64,000 bases of DNA, from the NCBI RefSeq assembly GCF_030345075.1, contig NZ_CP128361.1, forward strand, positions 2,542,001 through 2,606,000, in the 5' to 3' direction. Position 1 is the stretch's first letter; every line of letters begins with the position of its first letter. The stretch is from Solwaraspora sp. WMMA2065. Lineage in GTDB: Bacteria > Actinomycetota > Actinomycetes > Mycobacteriales > Micromonosporaceae. Below, piece after piece: positions 49,878 to 58,467 of this stretch. The position numbers and the translations under genes were made by a program. Under the pieces are notes generated by a model, which made no database searches, was not told where the DNA came from, and was given only the letters and a program-made list of their open reading frames with translations.

Positions 49878-51044
49878 TCAGCGGCTCCATTGTCCGGCCA
49901 GCCGGGCGGCGATCCCACGCAGCCCGTCCGCCGGCTGGGCCAGCGCCTGCGCCAGCCCACCGCCGGTCTCCCCGCCGAAGTGGTCGACCAGGGCGCACGC
50001 CTCGGTGACGCCGGCCGCGGCCGACTCCCGCCGACCGGTGGACACCTGGCCGGCGACCACCACGCAGGGCAGTCCCCGGTCCCGGGCCGCGCCGGCCACC
50101 CCGGCGACCACCTTGCCGCGCAGCGACTGGTGGTCGAACGACCCTTCGCCGGTGATCACCAGGTCGGCGGCGTCCAACGCGGCGGACAGCCCGATCAACG
50201 CGGTGACAAGGTCGATGCCCGACTCGCACCGCCCGCCGAGGGCGAGCAGCGCGGCGCCGATGCCTCCGGCGGCGCCGGCCCCGGGCAGCGCGGCCAGCTC
50301 GGGCGGGCAGCCGGGCAGGTCCGCGACCAGGATGCCGGCGAACCGCTGCAGCGCGGCGTCGAGCAGCAGTACGTCGGCCCGGTCGGCGCCCTTCTGCGGC
50401 CCGTACACGTTGCTGGCCCCGTGCAGCCCGGTCAGCGGGTTGTCGACGTCGGTCGCGGCGACCAGCTCGACCCCGCGCAGCCGGGGTGCGCCGTCGAGGC
50501 GGTCGACCCCGGCGAGGGCCGCGCCGCCGTACGGCAGGGCGTAGCCGGCGGCGTCGAGGGGGGTGACCCCCAGCGCGGTGAGCATGCCGGCCCCGGCGTC
50601 GTTGGTGGCCGACCCGCCGAGCCCGACGACCACTCGACGGGCACCGTGTTCGACCGCCGCGACCAGCAGCAACCCCAGGCCGTACGAGGTGGTGTGTTTC
50701 GGGTCACGTTCGGCCTCGGTGAGCAGGTGCAGGCCGCACGCCTGGGCGCTCTCCACGTACGCGGTCGGTCCGGCGGTCACGGTCGCCCCGGCCCCTGGGC
50801 CGTCGACCAGCAGGATCTCCCCGGGTACCGGTCGGCCGAGTGGGTCGACCGTCGGTACCGGGACCCGCCGGCCGGCGGTCGACTCGGCCAGCACCTCGAC
50901 GAATCCCGGACCGCCGTCGGACAACGGGCGCAGCACCAGCTCGTCGGTGGGCGCCCGGTCCCGCCACCCGGTGGCGACGGCGGCGGCCACCTCGGCGGCG
51001 GGCAGGGTGCCGGCGAACTTGTCCGGACAGATCAGGACCCGCAT
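49878..51044 (-). CDS. Glycerate kinase
   Basis: A 388-residue glycerate kinase of the GarK/GlxK type. It opens MRVLICPDKFAGTLPAAEVA, then RPLSDGGPGFVEVL, VVGLGGSATNDAGAGMLTAL with the catalytic glycine-rich loop, ATDVDNPLTGLHGASNVYGP and ITGEGSFDHQSLRGKVVAGV. It phosphorylates D-glycerate to a phosphoglycerate feeding glycolysis. The N-terminus is fixed by the family beginning; there is no ribosome site, and a CACACT hexamer 8 nt upstream inside a palindrome may be a leaderless -10. It is divergent from nadA (60 bp). Confidence 0.9.
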   Translation of the reverse strand: MRVLICPDKFAGTLPAAEVAAAVATGWRDRAPTDELVLRPLSDGGPGFVEVLAESTAGRRVPVPTVDPLGRPVPGEILLVDGPGAGATVTAGPTAYVESAQACGLHLLTEAERDPKHTTSYGLGLLLVAAVEHGARRVVVGLGGSATNDAGAGMLTALGVTPLDAAGYALPYGGAALAGVDRLDGAPRLRGVELVAATDVDNPLTGLHGASNVYGPQKGADRADVLLLDAALQRFAGILVADLPGCPPELAALPGAGAAGGIGAALLALGGRCESGIDLVTALIGLSAALDAADLVITGEGSFDHQSLRGKVVAGVAGAARDRGLPCVVVAGQVSTGRRESAAAGVTEACALVDHFGGETGGGLAQALAQPADGLRGIAARLAGQWSR

Positions 51045-51052
51045 GGTCTGGC

Positions 51053-51070
51053 AGTGTGGCAGGCCACACT
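51053..51070. promoter_or_regulatory. 18-bp palindrome between the divergent glycerate kinase and nadA genes
   Basis: AGTGTGGC-AG-GCCACACT, perfect 8-bp arms around two bases. It lies 9 bp from the glycerate kinase ATG and 34 bp from the nadA ATG, positioned to control both promoters. Confidence 0.6.
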
Positions 51071-51104
51071 TGGGCTGGTCGCAGGCGGGCGGACCTGTGC
51101 GAGC

Positions 51105-52283
51105 ATGGATCTCGTGACTTCGACGTGGGTTGAGCCTTCCAGCACCGCGACCGCCCTGTTGCTGCTCGGCCGGGGCAGCGACCCGGCCAGCGAGCGCGGC
51201 GTCGACTGCCCGGGCGAGCTCCCGGCACCCAGCGATCCGGATCTGGTCGCCCGGGCCACCGCCGCCAAGGCGGCGCTCGGCGACCGGGTCTTCGTGCTCG
51301 GTCACCACTACCAGCGCGACGAGGTCATCCAGTTCGCCGATGTCACCGGCGACTCGTTCAAGCTGGCCCGGGAGGCCGCCGCACGGCCGTCGGCCGAGTT
51401 CATCGTCTTCTGCGGTGTGCACTTCATGGCGGAGAGCGCCGACATCCTGACCGGCGACGCGCAGCGGGTGGTGCTGCCGGATCTGGCCGCCGGCTGTTCG
51501 ATGGCGGACATGGCCGCCCTCGGCCAGGTGGAGACCGCCTGGGAGGCGCTGGCCGACGCGGGCGCGGCCGACTCGACTGTGCCGGTGACGTACATGAACT
51601 CGTCGGCGGACATCAAGGGCTTCGTCGGCCGCAACGGCGGGGTGGTCTGCACCTCGTCGAACGCCAAGCGCGCGTTGACCTGGGCGTTCGAGCGCGGTCA
51701 GCGGGTGCTGTTCCTGCCGGACCAGCATCTGGGCCGCAACACGGCGGTGCTGGAGATGGGGCTGGACGCCGACGACTGTGTGCTCTACGACCCGCACAAG
51801 CCCGGTGGTGGGCTGACCGCGCAGCAGTTGCGCGAGGCGAAGATGGTGCTCTGGCGGGGGCACTGTTCGGTGCACGGCCGGTTCACCCGCAGCAGCGTCG
51901 ACGAGGTACGGATGCGGGTGCCCGGGGTCAACGTGCTGGTCCACCCGGAGTGCCGCTACGAGGTGGTCACCGCCGCCGACCAGATCGGCTCGACGGAGTA
52001 CATCATCCGGACCATCGAGGCCGCCCCGGCCGGATCGGCGTGGGCCGTGGGCACGGAGCTGAATCTGGTCCGCCGGTTGGCGCTGGCCCACCCGGACAAG
52101 CAGGTCATGTTCCTGGACCGGACGGTCTGCTACTGCTCGACGATGAACCGGATCGACCTGCCGCACCTGGTGTGGGCGTTGGAAGAGCTGGTCGCCGGCC
52201 GGGTGCCGAACCAGATCACGGTCGAGCCGCGTACGGCGCACTTCGCGCGGGTCGCGTTGGACCAGATGCTGGCACTGCCCTGA
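51105..52283 (+). CDS. nadA: Quinolinate synthase
   Basis: Makes quinolinate from iminoaspartate and dihydroxyacetone phosphate in NAD synthesis. The 392-residue protein has the three-fold alpha/beta/alpha architecture and the cluster Cys of the long actinobacterial type: FIVFCGVHFMAESADIL, DLAAGCSMADMA, VLVHPECRYEV and TVCYCSTMNRIDLP. VFVLGHHYQRDEVIQFADVT carries the substrate His residues. No nadB or nadC follows; murA lies downstream with its own promoter. The ATG is chosen because the frame starts within the promoter region; GTG 51114 is an alternative. Confidence 0.95.
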   Translation: MDLVTSTWVEPSSTATALLLLGRGSDPASERGVDCPGELPAPSDPDLVARATAAKAALGDRVFVLGHHYQRDEVIQFADVTGDSFKLAREAAARPSAEFIVFCGVHFMAESADILTGDAQRVVLPDLAAGCSMADMAALGQVETAWEALADAGAADSTVPVTYMNSSADIKGFVGRNGGVVCTSSNAKRALTWAFERGQRVLFLPDQHLGRNTAVLEMGLDADDCVLYDPHKPGGGLTAQQLREAKMVLWRGHCSVHGRFTRSSVDEVRMRVPGVNVLVHPECRYEVVTAADQIGSTEYIIRTIEAAPAGSAWAVGTELNLVRRLALAHPDKQVMFLDRTVCYCSTMNRIDLPHLVWALEELVAGRVPNQITVEPRTAHFARVALDQMLALP

Positions 52284-52633
52284 TCGGACAGGCTCCCTGA
52301 TCGGATAGCGGACACCGCATCACCAGATCACCCAACGTAATCTAGCTCCTACGTATACGTGCCATCGTTCCCGAATTCGTGCCAATCGCAGCCGCTGCGG
52401 GATCCCACTTCCATCACGGAGCGCTATGCTGCCTCAGGCGACGAACGGGCAGCGCGGATCTTCGATGCTCCCCGGTGACAGCCGGTAACCGGATGTCACC
52501 CGAGGTCCACCGACCGCCGGCTCCGTACGCGGGTCGTCCGGTTTCACTCACCGCCGGTCGGGACATGTTGATCCCATCTCGCCGGGCCAGCTCCACCCCA
52601 CAAGACGGCAGCATCGACGCGCTGGAGGTTTCC
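52284..52633. other. nadA-murA intergenic region with probable long murA leader
   Basis: 350 bp with no separate gene. ACGTATACGT at 52351-52360 is a perfect palindrome. TATGCT at 52425-52430 looks like a -10 and would give a leader of about 197 nt before murA. The leader contains a strong hairpin at 52474-52500: GGTGACA paired with TGTCACC, closed by CCGG-TAA-CCGG. GGAGG at 52624-52628 sits 5 nt before the TTG at 52634. A leader this long may be regulatory. Confidence 0.5.
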
Positions 52634-53989
52634 TTGACCGACGACGTCCTGATCGTGCACGGCGGCACTCCCCTGCACGGGCAGATCCGGGTTCGAGGCG
52701 CCAAGAATCTCGTCTCCAAGGCGATGGTGGCCGCCCTGCTCGGCGACGAGCCGAGCAGGTTGTACGACGTACCGCGGATCCGCGACGTCGAGATCGTCCG
52801 GGGCCTGCTCGAACTGCACGGGGTCAAGGTCAGCGACGGCGTTGAGGACGGCGAGCTGGTGCTCGATCCGGCCAATGTGGAAAGCGCCTCGTTCGACCAG
52901 ATCAACGTGCACGCGGGGTCCAGCCGGATTCCGATCCTGTTCTGCGGCCCGCTGCTGCACCGGCTCGGCCACGCGTTCATCCCGGACCTCGGCGGTTGCC
53001 ACATCGGTCCGCGGCCGATCGACTTCCATATGCAGGCGCTGCGCGAGTTCGGCGCGGTCGTCGAAAAGACCCCGCAAGGGCTGCACCTGACCGCGCCCAA
53101 CGGTCTGCACGGCACCAAGTTCGAGCTGCCGTACCCGAGCGTCGGCGCCACCGAGCAGGTGCTGCTGACCGCCGTACTCGCCGACGGGGTGACCGAGCTG
53201 CGCAACGCCGCGGTCGAGCCGGAGATCGTCGACCTGATCTGCGTCATGCAGAAGATGGGCGCGATCATCAAGGTGCACACCGACCGGGTGATCGAGATCC
53301 ACGGCGTTCCCCGGCTCGGCGGCTACTCGCACCGGCCGATCCCGGACCGGATCGAGGCAGCCAGCTGGGCGGCGGCGGCGCTGGCCACCGGCGGCGACGT
53401 CAACGTGCTCGGCGCGCAGCAGGCCGACATGATGACCTTCCTGAACGTGTTCCGGTCGGTCGGCGGCGCGTACCAGGTCACCGACGCCCGCCCACCGCGC
53501 GTCGGCAGCGCCGGCCAGGAGGGCGGCATCCGGTTCTGGCACCCGGGTAACGAACTGCGCGCGGTGGCCCTGGAGACCGACGTGCACCCGGGCTTCATGA
53601 CCGACTGGCAGCAGCCGTTGGTCGTCGCGTTGACCCAGGCCCGTGGGCTGTCGATCGTCCACGAGACGGTGTACGAGCAGCGGCTGGGCTACACCGAGGC
53701 GCTCAACACGATGGGCGCGACGATCCAGGTCTACCGGGAGTGCCTGGGCGGTACGCCGTGCCGGTTCGGCCGGCGCAACTTCAAGCACTCGGCGGTGATC
53801 GCCGGGCCCAGCAAGCTGCACGCCGCCGACCTGGTCATCCCGGACCTGCGGGCCGGGTTCAGCCACCTGATCGCGGCGCTCGCCGCCGAGGGCACTTCCC
53901 GGGTGTACGGCGTCGACCTGATCAACCGCGGCTACGAGGACTTCGAGGCCAAGCTGGCCGACCTCGGCGCCCACGTGGAACGCCCCTGA
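52634..53989 (+). CDS. murA: UDP-N-acetylglucosamine 1-carboxyvinyltransferase paralogue
   Basis: Would transfer enolpyruvate from PEP to UDP-GlcNAc, the first committed step of peptidoglycan synthesis. 451 residues against about 420 in the usual enzyme. RVRGAKNLVSKAMVAALLG holds the Lys-Asn pair; the catalytic loop FIPDLGGCHIGPRPIDFHMQ has the active Cys in GGC, so it should be sensitive to fosfomycin; VEPEIVDLICVMQKMGA and EAASWAAAALATGG follow. The stretch around ITDARPPRVGSAGQEGGIRF is a longer loop than in E. coli. The TTG start is taken because GGAGG is 5 nt upstream; ATG 52565 is in frame but lacks a good ribosome site. Confidence 0.88.
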   Translation: MTDDVLIVHGGTPLHGQIRVRGAKNLVSKAMVAALLGDEPSRLYDVPRIRDVEIVRGLLELHGVKVSDGVEDGELVLDPANVESASFDQINVHAGSSRIPILFCGPLLHRLGHAFIPDLGGCHIGPRPIDFHMQALREFGAVVEKTPQGLHLTAPNGLHGTKFELPYPSVGATEQVLLTAVLADGVTELRNAAVEPEIVDLICVMQKMGAIIKVHTDRVIEIHGVPRLGGYSHRPIPDRIEAASWAAAALATGGDVNVLGAQQADMMTFLNVFRSVGGAYQVTDARPPRVGSAGQEGGIRFWHPGNELRAVALETDVHPGFMTDWQQPLVVALTQARGLSIVHETVYEQRLGYTEALNTMGATIQVYRECLGGTPCRFGRRNFKHSAVIAGPSKLHAADLVIPDLRAGFSHLIAALAAEGTSRVYGVDLINRGYEDFEAKLADLGAHVERP

Positions 53990-54154
53990 TCCGAACGCGT
54001 CCAGTCGCCGACCCGACGCGTCCTCGCCCGGGTCTGACGTACCCGTGCCCGGTTCGTGCCGTTGTGGCCCGGACCGGGCACGGTCGCGGGGCCTTCACCC
54101 ACCGGTCGGCGCACGACGACCGGGTGCGAGGTGCGGGTGACGCACCTGGTTGGC

Positions 54155-54160
54155 TACCCT
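54155..54160 (+). promoter_or_regulatory. -10 element, leaderless DUF3043 gene
   Basis: TACCCT, exactly 6 nt before GTG 54167, without a ribosome site. Confidence 0.55.
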
Positions 54161-54166
54161 TCACGC

Positions 54167-54784
54167 GTGCCGTCGCTGTTTCGCCGCAAGTCCGCCGATG
54201 TCGTGGAGGCCGACCTGCCGGAGGACGATGTTCCCCCGTCGCAGGACGAGGCCGGGTCCACCCGTGCCCGCAGCCACACGCCGAGCAAGAAGGAACTCGG
54301 CGTGGTCACCCCGAAGCGGCCGGGTGCCGGCCGCCGACCGGCGGGCAGCACCAAGCCGCTGACCAAGCAGGAGGCCCGCGAGCAGCGGCGGGCCAGGCGG
54401 GCGGCGATCTCGGAGGAGTTCCGCCGCGAGGGCGGGCCCCGCGACCGGGCCCCGGAGCGGGGGCTCGCCCGCGACGTGGTGGATTCCCGGCGTACGGTCG
54501 GCACCTGGTTCTTCGGCGGGGCGTTGCTCGTGTTGATCGGGTCCGGGCCGACGATGCCACCGGTGGTGCAGTTGGCGTCGAATCTGCTCTGGGTGACGCT
54601 GGCGGTGCTGGTGGTCCTCGACTCGGTGTTGATCTCCCGCCGGATTCGTAAACTGGTCCGGGAGCGGTTCCCCAAGTCGGACCAGCGGATGGGCGGCCTG
54701 TACTTCTACGCCATCATGCGCGCGATGACGTTCCGCCGGATGCGCACCCCGATCCCCCGGGTGGAGCTCGGCGACAAGATCTGA
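54167..54784 (+). CDS. DUF3043 membrane protein
   Basis: A 205-residue actinobacterial protein of unknown function, recalled as Rv2206 in the same gene neighbourhood (between glycerate kinase and cobT). The first 110 residues are highly charged and Arg/Lys/Glu-rich (RRPAGSTKPLTKQEAREQRR) and likely disordered. Two hydrophobic helices (TVGTWFFGGALLVLIGSG and NLLWVTLAVLVVLDSVLI) follow, then a cytoplasmic tail (KSDQRMGGLYFYAIMRAMTF). The GTG appears leaderless. The charged, basic N-terminus suggests binding of an anionic partner, an inference. Confidence 0.86.
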   Translation: MPSLFRRKSADVVEADLPEDDVPPSQDEAGSTRARSHTPSKKELGVVTPKRPGAGRRPAGSTKPLTKQEAREQRRARRAAISEEFRREGGPRDRAPERGLARDVVDSRRTVGTWFFGGALLVLIGSGPTMPPVVQLASNLLWVTLAVLVVLDSVLISRRIRKLVRERFPKSDQRMGGLYFYAIMRAMTFRRMRTPIPRVELGDKI

Positions 54785-55084
54785 CCGGCCCGGCGGGCGC
54801 TGGACGGGCTACGGCACCCGAGCAGCCGGAGCGCCTCGGCGAGGGCGGAAAAGACACTGTTTCGATTCAGTACGGGCGGTTCGGTGGCGTCGACCGAGCC
54901 CGCGCGGCTACCCTCCATCCGCAACCACGCCGCCACTGGGCCGGGGGGACCCGATCGGGTTGCCACGGTCGCTCAGCGAGTATTCGACGAGGTGACACGC
55001 CGTGAGCGAGCCACACGGACCGCTGACACGGTTCTCGCCTGCCCGGCGGGCCGCCCGTAACGACACCCGCGGCGAGGTGCCGGC
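54785..55084. other. Intergenic region before the WG-repeat gene, with a small ORF
   Basis: 300 bp. TACCCT at 54909-54914 (approximate) resembles a -10 and would give a leader of about 165 nt. The 3' end of this region holds the 28-codon ORF entered at 55002-55088. No other frame stands out. Confidence 0.45.
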
Positions 55085-55088
55085 GTGA
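55002..55088 (+). CDS. 28-codon ORF coupled to the WG-repeat gene
   Basis: GTG-started ORF encoding MSEPHGPLTRFSPARRAARN plus eight more residues, ending in a TGA that overlaps the GTG of the next gene (GTGA). GAGG lies 9 nt before its start and an in-frame stop precedes it. It could be a basic leader peptide or simply couple translation. Whether it is translated or conserved is not known. Confidence 0.45.
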   Translation: MSEPHGPLTRFSPARRAARNDTRGEVPA

Positions 55089-58000
55089 CCGAGGGGTACT
55101 TCGACCGTCGTTGGCAATCTTGGCAGTGGGAAGACGACGGCGCACCGGACCGTTCGGCCGACGGACATCGTGACGTCAGCTGGGACGACGACGACCGGTG
55201 GGAAGCGATGCGCCGGGCGCGGGATCACCGGCCGCAGGAACCGGGCTGGGTCACCGATCCGACCAGCGAATGGGTGCCGCTGCCGGGTCAGCGCTACCCC
55301 GGCGACAACGGCGCGGGTCGGTCGGTCCGACGGGAGCCGACCAGCCGCGGTGTCAGCCGTGGGCGAGCCAACGTCTACCAGTCCGGTTCCGGATCCGGGC
55401 GGGCACCTGTCGGCGACCGGACAGACCAGCCCCCGGCCCGCAGGCCGCAGTTTGACGCCGACCGGGCCCGGCGGGACGGTCACCGCGAGGCGCCACGCCC
55501 GAACGGACCTGGGCCGGAAGCCGCCGGAGCCGCTGGCTGGTTCGCCGAGGGCGGCCAGCAGCAGCCGTCCCACACCGACGGGACCGGCCGTCGGCAGCAT
55601 CCCGACGACGTGTTCCACCAACGCCGCCGGCATCCGGACGCTGTCTTCCATGAGCGCCCGCACCCACCGGAGCGACGCCGTGGTGGTCCACCCGCCGAGC
55701 GGGAGCGGCCCCAATGGCAACCGGCTGAGCCGTTCGACCGGGACCGGCCGCAGCCTCGTGACCAACGGCCGCCGGTGCGGCCGGACGGCCCGGTGTCCCG
55801 GTGGGACCAGCACCACCGGGCAGGCCCACCGGACGGCCCTCGCCGGGACGGACAGCAGCCCTCGGACGCCGACCCGCGCCGCACCCCGCAGCGGTGGCAT
55901 GCGCCACCACCGACGGCACCCGCACCACCGACGGCACCGCCGACACCGGCACCGGATCGCCCGGCGGCCGCCCGCCAACACGCCCGGCAGCCGGGGCCGG
56001 ACGAGGTGTACCGGGTCAAGCCCGCCGCCCAGGCGCCTCCGCCGACGCCCACTCCGACGCTGGCACCCACGTCTCCGGCGGCACGGCCCCGGCCAGCCGC
56101 TCCGGTCGCCCCGGAGCGTCCGACAGCGTCCCCGGAGGGTCAGGTCTCCGGCGCGGTCCCGCCACCGCCGGGTCGGATGCCCACGGCAGGGGCGGTCACC
56201 GACGGCCGGATCCACCGACCGGTTCCGGGTCAGACCGGCGAACAACTGCCGATTCCGGTCTCCGCCCCGGCCGGGCCGCCCCCGGAGTTCCGGGTGCAGA
56301 CGCCGACCGGCGAGCACCCGCAGATCCGGCCGGTCCCCCGAGGGGAGGATGCCGCCACACCGGAGTACGTGGTGCGCGCCAAGGCCGAGCCGCGGCACGC
56401 CCCGCCGCCGTACATCGTGCGCCCGCAGCCAGACCAGCCAGCACCGCCGCGACCGGCGCAAGCCTCCCCGACGGTGCCCATGGCTGCTCCGCCGACGCCG
56501 GTCTTCCCCACCGCCGCACCGTCCGGTCGGGTTCCGTCCGACGCCTCGGTCCCAGTCCCGGCGGAGGCCCCAGCCGAGGTCCCGGCGGAGGCCCCACTCC
56601 AGTCGGACCTTTCGGTGTCACCGGCCGCCGCGCTGGTACGGCCGGACGCAGCGCCCGCTGCGGAAACCTCCACCACTGCGGACAGCGACGGTGGACCGGC
56701 TCCGCTGCCCGACCAGCTCAATACCGACCCGGTCGACACCGACCCGGTCGACACCGACCCGGTCGACACCGACCCGGTCGACACCGACCCTGCTGCCGGA
56801 CCAACCGACGATCCGACCGGTACCGCCCCGGACGACAACGATGGCGGCTCCGGCCCTACCGGGCCGCCGGCCAGTCCGGACACCGTCCTACCGGTCACCG
56901 GGACCGCCGCCGGTTCGGCAACGGCGCTCGGCGCACCCACTATGCTGGCCCCGCTCGTACAGCCGGACCAGCCGGCCGACGAACCCGACCCGGCACCGGA
57001 TCCCGAGACCGCACCGGACGAGACCGAGCCCCAGCTCAGCGACCCCGAACAGATGCTGTCGTCGTACCACTGGCGTTTCCACCACGAGACGCTGCGTGAG
57101 CTGGTGGACAATCCCGACGAGTTCCGGGCCATCCGGGACCGGCTCACCGAGAAGATCGAACCGGCGACCGACAACGCCACCCGGGCCCGGCTGTTGAGCC
57201 TGCGGGCGGTCGTCTCCCGGATCCTCGGCGACCTCGGCAAGGCACTGGCCGACGCCAAACTGGCGCTGGCGCACGCCGAGGCGACCGGGGAGCTACGCCG
57301 GGTCGCGATCGCCCAGGCGCGGCTGGCGCACGTGCTGCAGTGGCGGGGTGACTTCGCCGAGGCGGACCGGTTGTTCGAGGAGGCCAACTCGGCCGAGCTA
57401 CCCGACCGGCTCCGGGCCACGATGCACGAACATGCCGGCCGGTCCTGCTACGACCAGGGCCGCTACATGGAGGCGTGCAACCACTTTGAACGTGCGCTGG
57501 AGCTGCGCAAGGTCGAGGATCCGGACCTGATCGCGCGTACCGAACTCGCGCTGGACGCGGTGTTCGCCAAGGTCGCCGAGAACGGTTGGGGGCCGTACCC
57601 CCGGGACCGGGAGGAGATCCTGCGGCTGCACCGTCCGCCGCGACCGACCTTCAACGACCGGGCCCAGCAATGGGGGTACGCGGGGGTCGACGGCGAGCTG
57701 GTGATCGCTCCCGGCTACGCCGACGTCCAGCCGTTCCACGAGGGGGTGGCCTGGGTCCGCCGGCCGGAGGCCAAGTGGTGGGAGCTGATCGACGAGTCGG
57801 GGACGACGGTGATCGCGCCAACCGCCGGCTACATCGGGGTCGGCTCGTTCTCCGACGGACTCGCCTGGGTCACCGCCGACGGCACCGGCAGCTGGATCGC
57901 CATCGACCGGAACAACACCGTGGTGATCGGGACCGGCTTCGAGGACGTACGCCCGTTCCGGCGCGGCGTCGCGGTGGTCCGGCGCGGGGGCTGGGGCGCG

Positions 58001-58342
58001 GTCGACAAGACCGGCCGGATGCTGCTCCCGCCCCGGTTCGGCGGCTTCCCGACCGCACTCACCGACGGCCGCTACATCGACGGCTTCACCGACGAGGGTT
58101 TGGCGATCATCGACTCGGGTGGGCGCAAGGGCGTGGTCGACCGGTCCGGACGCATGGTCGTACCACCGGTGCATCCGGCGATGGCGATCCATCCGGTGGC
58201 GTTCCTGGTCGCGGCCCCCAACGGACACTGGGGGGCGTTGGACCGGCGCGGGGAACCGCTGATCGACCCGGTGCTGCCCAGCCGCGCGGACGTGATGGAC
58301 GAGATCGACCGGCTGCTGGCCGACACCAAACCGCTGCTGTGA
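55085..58342 (+). CDS. Large protein with Pro-rich disordered N-terminus, TPR-like and WG repeats
   Basis: 1085 residues, function unknown. Residues 1-650 are disordered and Pro/Arg/Asp-rich, with a 15-nt coding repeat (TDPVD). About 656-840 form a helical TPR-like domain (ETLRELVDNPDEFRAIRDRL, ALADAKLALAHAEA, AEADRLFEEANSAELPDRLR, ACNHFERALELRKVED). About 862-1080 carry four to five WG-type beta repeats: WGYAGVDGELVIAPGYADVQ, WWELIDESGTTVIAPT, GWGAVDKTGRMLLPPRF, KGVVDRSGRMVVPP and HWGALDRRGEPLIDP. WG repeats usually make protein or cell-surface contacts. No signal or membrane helix, so it is probably a cytoplasmic scaffold. The GTG start is coupled to the 28-codon ORF. Confidence 0.85.
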   Translation: MTEGYFDRRWQSWQWEDDGAPDRSADGHRDVSWDDDDRWEAMRRARDHRPQEPGWVTDPTSEWVPLPGQRYPGDNGAGRSVRREPTSRGVSRGRANVYQSGSGSGRAPVGDRTDQPPARRPQFDADRARRDGHREAPRPNGPGPEAAGAAGWFAEGGQQQPSHTDGTGRRQHPDDVFHQRRRHPDAVFHERPHPPERRRGGPPAERERPQWQPAEPFDRDRPQPRDQRPPVRPDGPVSRWDQHHRAGPPDGPRRDGQQPSDADPRRTPQRWHAPPPTAPAPPTAPPTPAPDRPAAARQHARQPGPDEVYRVKPAAQAPPPTPTPTLAPTSPAARPRPAAPVAPERPTASPEGQVSGAVPPPPGRMPTAGAVTDGRIHRPVPGQTGEQLPIPVSAPAGPPPEFRVQTPTGEHPQIRPVPRGEDAATPEYVVRAKAEPRHAPPPYIVRPQPDQPAPPRPAQASPTVPMAAPPTPVFPTAAPSGRVPSDASVPVPAEAPAEVPAEAPLQSDLSVSPAAALVRPDAAPAAETSTTADSDGGPAPLPDQLNTDPVDTDPVDTDPVDTDPVDTDPAAGPTDDPTGTAPDDNDGGSGPTGPPASPDTVLPVTGTAAGSATALGAPTMLAPLVQPDQPADEPDPAPDPETAPDETEPQLSDPEQMLSSYHWRFHHETLRELVDNPDEFRAIRDRLTEKIEPATDNATRARLLSLRAVVSRILGDLGKALADAKLALAHAEATGELRRVAIAQARLAHVLQWRGDFAEADRLFEEANSAELPDRLRATMHEHAGRSCYDQGRYMEACNHFERALELRKVEDPDLIARTELALDAVFAKVAENGWGPYPRDREEILRLHRPPRPTFNDRAQQWGYAGVDGELVIAPGYADVQPFHEGVAWVRRPEAKWWELIDESGTTVIAPTAGYIGVGSFSDGLAWVTADGTGSWIAIDRNNTVVIGTGFEDVRPFRRGVAVVRRGGWGAVDKTGRMLLPPRFGGFPTALTDGRYIDGFTDEGLAIIDSGGRKGVVDRSGRMVVPPVHPAMAIHPVAFLVAAPNGHWGALDRRGEPLIDPVLPSRADVMDEIDRLLADTKPLL
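56723..56791. repeat. 15-nt tandem repeat, about 4.6 copies, coding
   Basis: Perfect copies of ACCGACCCGGTCGAC at 56723-56737, 56738-56752, 56753-56767, 56768-56782 and a partial fifth. They encode (TDPVD)n in the disordered part of the WG-repeat protein; unit number may vary between strains. Not a CRISPR: there are no spacers. Confidence 0.9.
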
Positions 58343-58455
58343 CGCGGCGGTACGCGGCGCCCGTACCGGACAACCGGTCCGTCGGCACCATCGCGAGATC
58401 GATTTACCGCTGTACGTAAGCTCATGCCGAACCCCCCGGCGGGCCGACCGACGAC

Positions 58456-58461
58456 TAGGGT
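58456..58461 (+). promoter_or_regulatory. -10 element, leaderless aldo/keto reductase gene
   Basis: TAGGGT, 6 nt before the ATG at 58468, no ribosome site. Confidence 0.55.
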
Positions 58462-58467
58462 TGGGGC

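Noticed and set aside
52379-52633. 85-residue N-terminal extension of MurA
   Set aside because: The extension is Arg/Pro-rich, lies over the probable promoter and leader, and GGAGG points to the TTG at 52634.
56723-56791. CRISPR-like array
   Set aside because: Direct head-to-tail 15-nt repeats without spacers, in frame in a protein gene.
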